A stretch of 56,315 nt of DNA from Collinsella aerofaciens (GTDB taxonomy: Bacteria > Actinomycetota > Coriobacteriia > Coriobacteriales > Coriobacteriaceae). The translations under genes and the position numbers were made by a program. The notes below the pieces were generated by a model, which searched no databases, had not been told where the DNA came from, and saw only the letters and a program-made list of their open reading frames with translations. The stretch is from assembly GCF_015548375.1 (NCBI RefSeq), contig NZ_JADMWW010000018.1, forward strand, positions 1 to 56,315. The letters are read 5' to 3'. Shown piece after piece: positions 18,483 through 27,344 of this stretch (position 1 is its first letter; each line of letters begins with the position of its first letter).

Positions 18483-20693
18483 CTAACGAATCAGTATTAC
18501 TTTCGATGGGCCCAAAGCGGTCAAACCGGAGATGCGATTTCCATAACCATCACTATGCCAGAACAAATTTTCGCTCGGCGAATTGCCCCAGAAAAAGCCA
18601 ATGTGGCTATCGTCCGCATATGGGTTGTAAGGATTGAAGAACACAATGTCCCCCTTACGAGCCAAACCACTACGTAACAACTCATCAATAGAGTTGAAAT
18701 AAGTCACGTTCGCACACGTATCGATAGCGTAGCCGTACCAACGATAAGCGTTTACGCAGCCGCCCCTTCCGGGACCTCCACTCCAAGGGGAATGGCTCTG
18801 CTCGGCGGCAATGGGAGCTAAATTCCCGCCCGCCTTCATATATGCATGCGATACAAATCCACCACAATTCATGCCCGTATAACCGTCCCAACGCGGATCA
18901 CCCTTTGGGTACATGCACGTTTCCTGGCTGAGATGCGTGTCGTAGCGTGTTCCACGGTAATAGCCGTCGTTTTCGTGGCTCATAAGCCAATTGACCAAGC
19001 TGGACCTATTGACCCCCAAAACAGAACCAGACGTATTCAACCATGCACCACTTGCATTGAAGTAATAGTCAACGCCATCGATTTTCAGCCACCCGTTAGC
19101 AAACATGGCACCCGAAGGCTGGAGCCAGTACCACGTACCGCCGTCATTAAGCCATCCAGTTTTCATCTTGAATGTGGAAGGGTCCATCCAATACCACGCA
19201 CCGTTGACATATTGCCAACCAGACTTAAGGACACCATTGGAAGATGCGTAGTACCAAGTATTGCCACTTTCGTCAGAAGCGTCTTTCGACATAATCCAAC
19301 CAGACGCCACGTTAACGACACCATTCGCATCCGCATAGAAAACCGCATCTCCAATATGAATCACACCTGGCAATGAAGACGAGTCAGTACGATCAGCGAC
19401 TACAGGAGATCCATCAGATGAAGTAGGCAACGGCTCGCTCAGTGCTCCAGACGAATTCGCCCATGCCATACCATCGTTCAAGTTGATCCAGCACGAAGAT
19501 GCCATTGCACCGGAATCATAAGAAAAATAGCGCTTGCTTCCTACCGCAAATTCACCAGTACGCATTGCGCCGGATACATCATCAAGGTAATACCAGGCGC
19601 TTCCGGACTTTATCCATCGCCCTCGTTGAATAGCTCCGTTTGATGCGGCGTAATACCAAGTACCATCAGCAAGTGCCCAGCCTGTTGCCATGGCACCTGA
19701 GCTCGTAAGGAAATAGGTGGACGAGCCCACTTGCACAAAGCCCGTGAGCATAATATGGCTTCCTGGATCCAGGTAATACCAAGAATTCCCTAGAAGTAAC
19801 CAACCTCCATGCAGTAAGCCGTTGGAGTCAGCGTAATACCAGTTGTTGTCAATAAGTGCCCACTGGGAGGATAGCATGGCCCCTGAACTGTTAAAGATAT
19901 AAGAGGTGCCATTGCATTCATTCAGCCCGGTGGCCATAGAACCGTCTGCAGGATCAAGCCAGTACCAACGACCCCCATCCGAGAGCCAGCCCTTTACCAG
20001 AGCGCCAGAGCCGGAAAAATAATGCCAGACAGAAGCATCAAGATGCCATCCGATAAGCATTGCACCAGAAGAAGAGAATCCATACGTGGCTCCCCCAATC
20101 TGCAGCATCGCATCGTGGACCATCTTGCCCTCATCATCCAGCCAATACCAGTTGCTGCCGTCTGAAAGCCAGCCTTTTACCATGGCGCCAGAACCGGAGA
20201 AATAACGCCAAGCAGAAGTGGAGCCCGTAGAATCTAGGTACCAGCCGACACGCATTGCGCCCGAAGAGGAGAAGGCATACGTCGCACCCCCGACTTGAAC
20301 CAACCCATCCTGAGCCATTCGACCTTCGTCGTCGAACCAGTACCAGCTACCGTCTATATGTCTCCAAGAAGAAACAGCGATTGTTCCGTCGGACAAGCCC
20401 CAACGCCAAAAACCAGCCCCTTCTTCGGGTGATATCCACCCCTGATGCCAAATAATTTGATTCGAAACCTCGGAAGGGGTCTCATTATCCACCTGAGAGT
20501 TCTGCTCGACAGCGAAGGTCGATTCGCGCTGAGCATCAACGCCTGACTCGACAGAAGCAATAGCAACGTTAGATGCGGGACCTTCGTCAGTGTTATTCGA
20601 ATCAAGGGCGTATAACATCGAGGGCGAACCCAAAAGGAGCCCAAAAGAAATGAGGCCCGAAAAAGCCAGCACTCCGAATGACCATTTCTTCAT
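18483..20693 (-). CDS. Secreted NlpC/P60-like amidase with cell-wall-binding repeats
   Basis: A 736-residue secreted protein (from the ATG at 20693; a GTG seven codons upstream at 20714 is also open). The signal peptide is KKWSFGVLAFSGLISFGLLL. Residues about 85-560 are aromatic wall-binding repeats with many Ser/Gly variants (AFSSSGAMRVGWYL). The last ~165 residues form a divergent NlpC/P60-type cysteine peptidase: YTGMNCGGFVSHAYMKAGG carries the Cys, and SHIGFFWG the His, preceded by RKGDIVFFNPYN. DCSG of standard family members is NCGG here. It would act on peptidoglycan peptides at the surface. A GC-rich hairpin sits just upstream of the start, and a good terminator follows. Confidence 0.85.
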   Translation of the reverse strand: MKKWSFGVLAFSGLISFGLLLGSPSMLYALDSNNTDEGPASNVAIASVESGVDAQRESTFAVEQNSQVDNETPSEVSNQIIWHQGWISPEEGAGFWRWGLSDGTIAVSSWRHIDGSWYWFDDEGRMAQDGLVQVGGATYAFSSSGAMRVGWYLDSTGSTSAWRYFSGSGAMVKGWLSDGSNWYWLDDEGKMVHDAMLQIGGATYGFSSSGAMLIGWHLDASVWHYFSGSGALVKGWLSDGGRWYWLDPADGSMATGLNECNGTSYIFNSSGAMLSSQWALIDNNWYYADSNGLLHGGWLLLGNSWYYLDPGSHIMLTGFVQVGSSTYFLTSSGAMATGWALADGTWYYAASNGAIQRGRWIKSGSAWYYLDDVSGAMRTGEFAVGSKRYFSYDSGAMASSCWINLNDGMAWANSSGALSEPLPTSSDGSPVVADRTDSSSLPGVIHIGDAVFYADANGVVNVASGWIMSKDASDESGNTWYYASSNGVLKSGWQYVNGAWYWMDPSTFKMKTGWLNDGGTWYWLQPSGAMFANGWLKIDGVDYYFNASGAWLNTSGSVLGVNRSSLVNWLMSHENDGYYRGTRYDTHLSQETCMYPKGDPRWDGYTGMNCGGFVSHAYMKAGGNLAPIAAEQSHSPWSGGPGRGGCVNAYRWYGYAIDTCANVTYFNSIDELLRSGLARKGDIVFFNPYNPYADDSHIGFFWGNSPSENLFWHSDGYGNRISGLTALGPSKVILIR

Positions 20694-20719
20694 AACAGCA
20701 CGGTATCCAATCACGCAGC

Positions 20720-20747
20720 GGCCCCGTCGCTTCAGGGCAACGGGGCC
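20720..20747 (-). terminator. GC-rich hairpin between two repeat-protein genes
   Basis: GGCCCCGT (minus strand, 20747-20740) pairs with ACGGGGCC (20727-20720), loop of twelve bases. It lies after the stop of the gene ending at 20774 and 27 bases before the next start. No U-tract follows, so it may be a processing or attenuation structure and not a full terminator. Confidence 0.5.
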
Positions 20748-20773
20748 TCAATCAAAACTAGCTCAGTAATGTG

Positions 20774-22030
20774 CTAGCCAATTTGCTGGCAGTTTTTGCA
20801 CTCTCGTGAAGCGCCACGCCTCTGGGCCTCCTGAATAGAGATCTGCGAATAGCCCTTTGCGTCCTTACCAACGGTACGGCACTTATGCGTATGGTAAACA
20901 TCGCTACCGTTCTTATACCAAACTAAACCGTAGCCCGGAATCCACTTGCCGTCCTCGCCGACATAGTAGGAGCCAACCCAGGCATTCGTAGCCATGGCAC
21001 CGGAAGACTGGAGGTAGTAGTCGCCGACCCAGGCGTCGTGAGCCATAGCGCCGGAACCGCTAAAGTAGTACCAGGCGCCGCCGACCTGACGCCAGCCGGT
21101 GGCCATCGCGCCGGAATCGTCGAACCAGTACCAAACTCCACCAACGTTAGCCCAAGAGTTAGAGGCCATAGCGCCCGAACCTCCGAGCCAATACCACGTG
21201 CCGCCATTGCTGAGCCAGCCGGTTGCCATGGCGCCCGAACCGCTCGCATAGTACCAAGAGCCGCCTGCCAAGAACCAGCCAGTGGCCATTGCACCGGAGT
21301 CGCCGAACCAGTACCAGGAGCCGCCGAGGCTGCGCCAGCTGTTAGCGACCATGGCGCCCGAGCCGTCGAGGTAGAACCACGTACCGCCGATGTTGAGCCA
21401 GCCAGTGACCATCGCACCGGAGGCATTAGTGTAGTACCAGGTACCCGAATCGTTGATCCAGCCAGTCAGCATGACCCCAGATTCGTTGAAATAGTACCAA
21501 GCCCCGCCGAGATTATGCCAACCGGTCAATAGCTCACCGTCGGAGGTCGCATAGGACCACTTTCCGTAGATGGAGTCGTAGAACCAGCCACTATGCTGCA
21601 TGCGGCCATCGGCGTTGGCACCAGGGGTGTTCAGGAAGTAGTTCTTGCCGTCAATCTGAACTCGGCCGTATGCCATATCATGGTTTTCGGGATAGAAGTA
21701 ATACTTGTCCCCACCGATAGACTGCCAGCCCGACACCGCGGTCCCGTCAGCGCCAAAATAGTACCAGACAGCTTCGTATTCGTTATGCCACTGGTTCGTG
21801 ACCATGGCGCCAGTTTCGGGATCGAAATAGCGAAGGTTGCCGTCCTCGCACCGAACGAGTCCAGTCTTCGGACGACCGTCGGAACACCATTCCGTAATCG
21901 GTCCACCGCCTCCGCCACCGCCAGCAATATCAGCAAATGAGGGCGCCGGGGCAACCGTCATGCAGGCAGCAGCAAATGCAACAACTCCCAGCACTGTTAG
22001 TCCGTGCCATCTTTCTCGAAGGTTTTTCAT
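20774..22030 (-). CDS. Secreted cell-wall-binding repeat protein with C-terminal Cys/His motif
   Basis: A 418-residue secreted protein. Signal peptide about 1-34 (GLTVLGVVAFAAACMTVAPA), a glycine stretch, then about fifteen wall-binding repeats that are the most regular of the set (GWLNIGGTWFYLDGSGAMVA). No peptidase or hydrolase domain follows. Instead residues about 365-418 hold VYHTHKCRTVGKD and, after EAQRRGASRE, CKNCQQIG. The pattern H-x3-C ... C-x2-C resembles the small Ada-type metal-binding module often found at the end of secreted nucleases and lipoproteins. It might bind zinc. Function unknown; the protein may be a structural wall component. ATG with AAAGGA upstream. Confidence 0.82.
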   Translation of the reverse strand: MKNLRERWHGLTVLGVVAFAAACMTVAPAPSFADIAGGGGGGGPITEWCSDGRPKTGLVRCEDGNLRYFDPETGAMVTNQWHNEYEAVWYYFGADGTAVSGWQSIGGDKYYFYPENHDMAYGRVQIDGKNYFLNTPGANADGRMQHSGWFYDSIYGKWSYATSDGELLTGWHNLGGAWYYFNESGVMLTGWINDSGTWYYTNASGAMVTGWLNIGGTWFYLDGSGAMVANSWRSLGGSWYWFGDSGAMATGWFLAGGSWYYASGSGAMATGWLSNGGTWYWLGGSGAMASNSWANVGGVWYWFDDSGAMATGWRQVGGAWYYFSGSGAMAHDAWVGDYYLQSSGAMATNAWVGSYYVGEDGKWIPGYGLVWYKNGSDVYHTHKCRTVGKDAKGYSQISIQEAQRRGASRECKNCQQIG

Positions 22031-22354
22031 ACGACATCCTTTTTCCGAGATTTAAGGCTCTCTTAAGTTATTTTTAAACTATCAATTCAGTATTTCAACG
22101 GGAAATCGATAAAAGGTGTCTTTGTGACTGCAATTTAAATATGAGTCGCCACACCTCAACCGTTACGCTAAATAGCTTCTAAGGCAAACTTAGCGCATGA
22201 GCGAACTGATTAAACGAGTGAACTGAATAATAAAGCAACAAAATACAAACCTTGGTCATCAATCACATCTACCGCGGGCCGATAACGCCCGCCTCATGTG
22301 CTGCGATATAATCAATCTCACTAGATGCCAAATCAGCAAGCCGAAGGAGCTGAC
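22031..22354. other. Divergent intergenic region between repeat protein and DUF4869 cassette
   Basis: AT-rich and gene-free; it must carry promoters for both directions. Towards the cassette it holds a TATAAT box and a small inverted repeat (separate entry). No clear promoter for the minus-strand gene could be fixed. Confidence 0.4.
22274..22312 (+). promoter_or_regulatory. Candidate promoter and inverted repeat for DUF4869 cassette
   Basis: A perfect TATAAT lies at 22307-22312, 43 bases before the GTG. The -35 region is weak, but it overlaps an inverted repeat GCGGGC-N7-GCCCGC (22274-22292) that could be an operator. Only sequence resemblance supports this. Confidence 0.4.
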
Positions 22355-22804
22355 GTGCTAACAATTCACTATGGTGATATGGAAAACGTTATCTACAACA
22401 CGTCCGTTTACTTCGATAACGTATATTCGCCCCAGTGGTTTCAAGACTCCTTTGCCCAAAGGGTCATAAAATCCATCGACAAAGGCACCGTGGTAGGCCC
22501 CAATGCAATCGATACCAAGATTCTAGGCATCATTCCTCCCGAGAAACTATCCAGCGGCACCAAAACGCTACTGCTTATGTACTTTATGCCGCAGAATATA
22601 TATAACGCCTCAAATTGCGGTGATAATTGCGCCTACTGGATTCTGAGGATCGCCGCGCAAAAGGATCTAACAATCAATCTCTACCACATAATGGATTTTG
22701 GAAACGGCAAATTCACGGTAACCATTGCAAATACGGGCGATATAGTCCACACAATGTTTGACCTTGTCCCCATAGCTGGAAAATGCCTAAGGGAGAGCTC
22801 CTGA
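22355..22804 (+). CDS. DUF4869 family protein
   Basis: A 149-residue soluble protein matching the DUF4869 pattern: it starts VLTIHYGDMENVIYNTSVYF, has LGIIPPEKLSSGTKTLLLMY and the strongly conserved-looking NASNCGDNCAYWILRIAAQK, and ends with LYHIMDFGNGKFTVTIANTG. The GTG start at 22355 is chosen because GAAGGAG lies five to eleven bases upstream and homology begins there. No catalytic motif can be named. Its TGA overlaps the ATG of the next gene (TGATG), so it is made together with the P-loop ATPase. Such a pair recurs in gut bacteria as far as I recall, without a known role. Confidence 0.8.
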   Translation: MLTIHYGDMENVIYNTSVYFDNVYSPQWFQDSFAQRVIKSIDKGTVVGPNAIDTKILGIIPPEKLSSGTKTLLLMYFMPQNIYNASNCGDNCAYWILRIAAQKDLTINLYHIMDFGNGKFTVTIANTGDIVHTMFDLVPIAGKCLRESS

Positions 22805-23781
22805 TGCGCGGATCATACAAGGTAATTATTCAAAATAACCGGGTTCAGTTTAAACTGACCATCAATAGAAATCTGACCATCATCCAAGGTAACAGTGCTA
22901 CAGGCAAGACAACTCTGCTTGATATGGTGGCAGCTCACGAAGAGCTTGGGGCACAAAGCGGCGTAACAGTAAGTTGCAAAGTGCCCTGTAAAACAATATC
23001 TGGAAAATATTGGCGTAGAGATCTCCAAGAGATTTCCAGCAGTATTGTTTTTATTGATGAGGGCAATACTTTTGTTCGATCAAGAGAATTTGCCCATGAA
23101 GCAAAGCGTAGCTCAAACTACTACGTAATTGTCGCCAGAGAGTCACTGCGCCAACTGCCCTATAGCGTTGATGAAATCTACGGTCTTAAGAACACCAACC
23201 GAACCACAACGAAGTATCCCGTTTACTCTCGTGTCTACACCTCTACATATCGTATTTACGGTGATACTGATTTTAGAGGCGAGAGGCCCGAGCTTGTCAT
23301 TGTCGAGGACACAAATTCGGGCTACGAATTCTTCAGTTTGCTATGCAAAAAGAGCAGCATTAAATGCATCAGCGCGGGAGGCAAATCAAATATTTGCAAC
23401 TGCATTATGGACGCACCGGAAAACGACATCCTCGTGATTGCCGACGGTGCCGCCTTTGGACCAGAAATTGCGGAAGCAGCTGCTCTATTGCGCCGAAAGA
23501 ACATCAAGCTATTCCTACCGGAATCGTTTGAATGGCTCGTGTTGAAGTCGGGATTATTCAACAGCAAACACATTAAGGACATGCTGCTTAACCCCGCTGA
23601 ACATATCGAAAGCTCAAAGTTCTTTAGCTGGGAGAAGTTCTTTACTGCAGAACTCATCGAATGCTCACGAGACACACGTTTTCGATATGACAAGAGCTGC
23701 TTGAACGAGGAGTACCTGAACCCCACCGCTCTTGCAGCTCTGGAGGATACTTTGCCGGACCTTGGCATTACTTCGCACTAA
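22804..23781 (+). CDS. P-loop ATPase, partner of DUF4869 protein, with possible TOPRIM-like half
   Basis: A 325-residue protein. The ATG at 22804 has AAGGGA upstream and overlaps the stop of the DUF4869 gene. Residues about 20-40 give a Walker A motif (IIQGNSATGKTTLLDMV). SSIVFIDEGNTFVR near residue 88 looks like Walker B with Asp-Glu, and NYYVIVARES like a following sensor strand. The second half contains ELVIVEDTNSGYEFF and, about 40 residues on, ILVIADGAAFGPEI. The spacing of these acidic strand ends resembles a TOPRIM fold, but the DxD motif is incomplete, so this is only a suggestion. ATPase plus TOPRIM would recall OLD-family nucleases. The 3' end overlaps a convergent gene by four bases. 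Confidence 0.72.
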   Translation: MRGSYKVIIQNNRVQFKLTINRNLTIIQGNSATGKTTLLDMVAAHEELGAQSGVTVSCKVPCKTISGKYWRRDLQEISSSIVFIDEGNTFVRSREFAHEAKRSSNYYVIVARESLRQLPYSVDEIYGLKNTNRTTTKYPVYSRVYTSTYRIYGDTDFRGERPELVIVEDTNSGYEFFSLLCKKSSIKCISAGGKSNICNCIMDAPENDILVIADGAAFGPEIAEAAALLRRKNIKLFLPESFEWLVLKSGLFNSKHIKDMLLNPAEHIESSKFFSWEKFFTAELIECSRDTRFRYDKSCLNEEYLNPTALAALEDTLPDLGITSH

Positions 23782-26264
23782 AACGAGAAGTACTCACTGT
23801 CGGAGGATAGGTTTGGTCCGAGCCACGGGTCGCCATCGAGGAAGAACTCAGGCCAGTGCTGCATGAACAGCGCCTGCTCACGCTTCCAGCGGCGCAGCTT
23901 TTCCTCGTTGGCCTCTTCCCTGCCGCGCGAGGTGAACTCGTAGTGGTACAGCTCGGCATAGGGCGTAAAGATGGTGCGGTAGCCAGCTTCCCGCACGCGC
24001 AGGCAAAAGTCAGCGTCGTTAAAACCGACGGCAAATTCCTCGTTGTAGCCGCCGACCTGCTCAAATACGTCGCGTCGCACCATCTGACAGGCACCTGTTA
24101 CGGCGCTAAAGTTACCCGGACGTACGGCGCGGGCAAGATAGCCCTCGCGCTTTGCCGAGAAATCCTGGTTGGCATGGGCAAGTGCGCCACGCACACCAAC
24201 CAATATGCCAGCGTGTTGCACCAGATGGTCGGCAAAGTAGAGTTTGGCGCCCACCACGCCCGCATCGGGACGCTGCAGATAGCCCATCATCTCTTCGATA
24301 AAGTCGGGGCTTATGACCTCGGTATCATTGTTCAGCAACAGAAGGTAATCACCCTTGGCATGCTCCACGCCAAAGTTAATGATCTGGGAGTAATTGAACT
24401 CACCCGGCCAGTACGCAACGCGCGCGATGCCCTTGCCTTCGGATGCTGCAGCCACGCGCTCTGACAGGGTTTCGTAATACGCAAACGTCTCCGGGGCTTC
24501 GCTGTTGTTCTCCACCAAGACGATCTCGTAATTGGTATACGTGGCCTTCTGGGCGATCGACATCACACAGGCGTCAAGCGTCTCAATGTGATCCTTGGTG
24601 GGAATCACAATGCTCACCAGCGGCGCAGGCTCCGGCAGCGCAAAGCGCATGCGGTAGACAAACGGCGTCTCGGTCTCCTCGACCGTTCCGCAAATGCCCA
24701 GCGCGTTAAAGTGGCGCTGCAGCGCAAGACGACCGGCTTCAATAGCATACGGCTTGCTATCGGCAGAGCCATCGGCGGTCGACCCCGGATGAACGCGCCA
24801 GTGATACAGCACGTGCGCAACATGTTCAAACCGCGCGCCCGCCGCAAGGCAGCGGAGCGTCAGGTCGTAGTCCTGGGCACCCGCAACGTCTTCTGGGGAC
24901 GTGCCGATACGATCGATAAGCGCCTTCTCCACCATCAGGAAATGCGTCACGCAGTTATGGCTATAGAGCAAGTCTACATTGAGCTTGGTCTTAAAGACCG
25001 GCTGGCCCCACTCCCCCGTTTTCTGAAACATGTCCTCGTCGCAGAACAGGACCTGGGGACGCTCGCCCTCGGCAGCATTGTTCAGCGCGGCAACATAGTG
25101 GAACAACGCGTCCGGCTCCAGAATGTCATCGTGGTCCAAGAACGCGATGTAGTCGCCCATCGCTTGCTCAATACCCGCGTTGGTGTTGACCACAATGCCG
25201 CCGTTGCCGGGCAGCCCAAAGCGACGAACGCGCTCGTCGTGGGCGCCTGCCGCAAGGTCGGCAACCGCATCCCATTCAGGTGAGGCATCCATAAGGAGCA
25301 ATTCCCAGTTGTCATAGCTCTGGGCTAGCACCGAGTCCAGCAGCTCGCGCAGGTAGACTCGATCGGTCTTGTAGCACGGCACCACAATGCTCACGAGCGG
25401 CCTATAGGCAAAGGCCGCCGAAGCGACACGCTGGCACGCCAAATCGCCCGGCTTTGCGCGATGCTGCTCAAACCAACGTCGATAAGCTGCGTCGTCTGCA
25501 CGCGCGTCCTTCATACGGTTCCAGCTGTCGTCGACCATGCCGTTGTACAGGCGACCATCCATGGCGCAAAACCCGCTCTGGATCTGCTCTGTGGGATCGC
25601 TCACAATCGCGACAAAATCTCGTATATCCTGAGGCATCTCAACGCTCAGAAACGTTTTATTGACGCGGCATCCGTCCTGCTGCGGCACATCGACCTGCGA
25701 CTCAAACACATGCACGGTGACATCGATGGCATTCATATGCGTATCGGAGATCTGGAACTCGGGTGCGCACTGGGGGTCTCCCGCCCAGGTAACCTCATAG
25801 CGCCACACCGCGCCGGAGTCTGCCGGCAAATAGCGAATGGCATCGATCTCGTAGCGACCGCAGCATTCGCCACGCTGCGCATCGCGGATAAGCGCGCACA
25901 GCGCAGGCTTTGCTTTGTAGTTAATCTTGGATTCCAGCTTGGCCACGCGGCTATCGAGGCGAATAGAGCCCAACCTTTGACCACCGGATGCAAAAACGAC
26001 ATCCATCGACGAGCCATCCAAAAACGGAAGTACCATGACGGCGAGCTCGCGCTCGTAACCGGAAACGGAAGGGCAAAGCGCCAGCACACGGCCATGATCG
26101 ACCGGGAGCACCAGCGACGGCACACGAGAACCGCTCGTCGTCGCATGGACAAACGCTTGAGAACCCTCCCGCTCAATAAGCGCGGCGACATCCTGACCGG
26201 CAAAACGAAGCAGCACAAACAGACGGCCCTGGCTGCGGCAAAGTGCCAAACGTTTGATACTCAT
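23778..26264 (-). CDS. Large two-domain GT2 glycosyltransferase
   Basis: An 828-residue cytoplasmic enzyme with an N-terminal beta-rich region (about 1-280) of unknown role and two consecutive GT2 domains. The first begins about residue 290 with RPLVSIVVPCYKTDRVYLRE and has DDE-type metal site YIAFLDHDDILEPDAL. The second begins about residue 560 with PLVSIVIPTKDHIETLDACV and has LLLLNNDTEVISPDF plus AVTGACQMVRRDVFEQVGGY. The arrangement is that of polymerising or bifunctional transferases of O-antigen and rhamnan-type glycans. It follows the upstream GT2 stop without a gap (TAG then ATG) and closes the five-gene minus-strand operon. Confidence 0.88.
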   Translation of the reverse strand: MSIKRLALCRSQGRLFVLLRFAGQDVAALIEREGSQAFVHATTSGSRVPSLVLPVDHGRVLALCPSVSGYERELAVMVLPFLDGSSMDVVFASGGQRLGSIRLDSRVAKLESKINYKAKPALCALIRDAQRGECCGRYEIDAIRYLPADSGAVWRYEVTWAGDPQCAPEFQISDTHMNAIDVTVHVFESQVDVPQQDGCRVNKTFLSVEMPQDIRDFVAIVSDPTEQIQSGFCAMDGRLYNGMVDDSWNRMKDARADDAAYRRWFEQHRAKPGDLACQRVASAAFAYRPLVSIVVPCYKTDRVYLRELLDSVLAQSYDNWELLLMDASPEWDAVADLAAGAHDERVRRFGLPGNGGIVVNTNAGIEQAMGDYIAFLDHDDILEPDALFHYVAALNNAAEGERPQVLFCDEDMFQKTGEWGQPVFKTKLNVDLLYSHNCVTHFLMVEKALIDRIGTSPEDVAGAQDYDLTLRCLAAGARFEHVAHVLYHWRVHPGSTADGSADSKPYAIEAGRLALQRHFNALGICGTVEETETPFVYRMRFALPEPAPLVSIVIPTKDHIETLDACVMSIAQKATYTNYEIVLVENNSEAPETFAYYETLSERVAAASEGKGIARVAYWPGEFNYSQIINFGVEHAKGDYLLLLNNDTEVISPDFIEEMMGYLQRPDAGVVGAKLYFADHLVQHAGILVGVRGALAHANQDFSAKREGYLARAVRPGNFSAVTGACQMVRRDVFEQVGGYNEEFAVGFNDADFCLRVREAGYRTIFTPYAELYHYEFTSRGREEANEEKLRRWKREQALFMQHWPEFFLDGDPWLGPNLSSDSEYFSF

Positions 26265-27332
26265 CTACACTTCTCGCTTTCCCAGGGCGTTCGCTGCCAT
26301 GCGTTTGCAGGCACCCAGGCGCCCAAACCTCAAGACGTCGTAATCGAACATGAGCTTTTTGCACAAACGAGCAGCAGGGGCCTTACCGATAAGTGCCGCG
26401 CGCACCATGGCGGCAACCGAAGGAGCACATTGTGCGAGCGCAGCATCGTTGTCCACGGCAGAACCGTTAAGCGCCGCGGCAACGGCAGCAAACACTTTGC
26501 CGCAGTCCGAACCCAGCAACCTCAGCGCATCGTACAGCACCAGATCACACAGGAAGTACGCCAGGTCATCAGCATGCTGTGCGTCGAGACCGTCGCGCCG
26601 CCAGTCAGCCAGCATAGCGGAGTAAATCTTCACGTGCTCCAGCAGACGTGTCTCGTCGTCGTAGCGCATGGTGTCCATGAGCGAACCCTTGCGAGCCACG
26701 CGATAGTCGTACAACTTGTTCGAGATAAGCGCGGTCTTGTGCGAACGACCGTACACGGCAAAGTCGAAGACCTGGTCCTCGCCATACTTAACGGTTTCGT
26801 CGAACACGATCCCGTTGCCCAGCAAGAAGTCGCGCTTGCAGGCGGTGCGCCATGCAAAGGGACGAGACGCTTCCTTAAACAGCAGGTCGGAGCTATAGCC
26901 CTCAAACGACACATCGCGCGGGCTAAGCACATAGTTAAGCCACGGATACCCCGCCTCCAGCGGATACGGGTTCGCGCCAAAGGTCAACACGTCGCAGTCC
27001 TCGCGCTCAAAGGCATCGACGATCACGCGGCATGCATCGGGCGTAAAGCGGTCGTCGGAATCCAAGAACGCGACAATAGGCGCCGTGGACGCGGCGATGC
27101 CTGCATTGCGCGCGCTCGACAGGCCCCCGTTCTCTTTATCGACCAACGTAAAGCGCGCGTCCTTTTCGCAATAGGCAGCCGCAATATCGCGCGAACCGTC
27201 CGGCGAGCCATCGTTGACCAGCACGCCTTCCCAATCGGGCATGTCCTGCGCAAGCAGGGAGTCCAGGCACCAGGCCAGGCACTCCTCCACCTTATAGATG
27301 GGAACGACAACGGAAATCTTGGGGGTAGTCAT
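26265..27332 (-). CDS. Glycosyltransferase family 2
   Basis: A 355-residue GT2 enzyme. The ATG at 27332 lies nine bases after AGGAG. The GT-A domain starts KISVVVPIYKVEECLAWCLD; the nucleotide-binding strand is VLVNDGSPDGSRDIA and the DxD-type site PIVAFLDSDDRFTPDACR. The C-terminal half is helical, without clear membrane segments. Related N-terminal domains occur in the three upstream genes, so the cluster probably grew by duplication. Spacing to the upstream GT2 is 12 bases. The acceptor and donor sugars are unknown. Confidence 0.87.
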   Translation of the reverse strand: MTTPKISVVVPIYKVEECLAWCLDSLLAQDMPDWEGVLVNDGSPDGSRDIAAAYCEKDARFTLVDKENGGLSSARNAGIAASTAPIVAFLDSDDRFTPDACRVIVDAFEREDCDVLTFGANPYPLEAGYPWLNYVLSPRDVSFEGYSSDLLFKEASRPFAWRTACKRDFLLGNGIVFDETVKYGEDQVFDFAVYGRSHKTALISNKLYDYRVARKGSLMDTMRYDDETRLLEHVKIYSAMLADWRRDGLDAQHADDLAYFLCDLVLYDALRLLGSDCGKVFAAVAAALNGSAVDNDAALAQCAPSVAAMVRAALIGKAPAARLCKKLMFDYDVLRFGRLGACKRMAANALGKREV

Positions 27333-27344
27333 AGCCAAGTGCTC

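Noticed and set aside
7016-22030. Repeat arrays considered as CRISPR or tandem DNA repeats
   Set aside because: They are protein-coding repeats of about 60-70 bases in frame, with degenerate DNA and no spacer pattern; no CRISPR array was found in the window.
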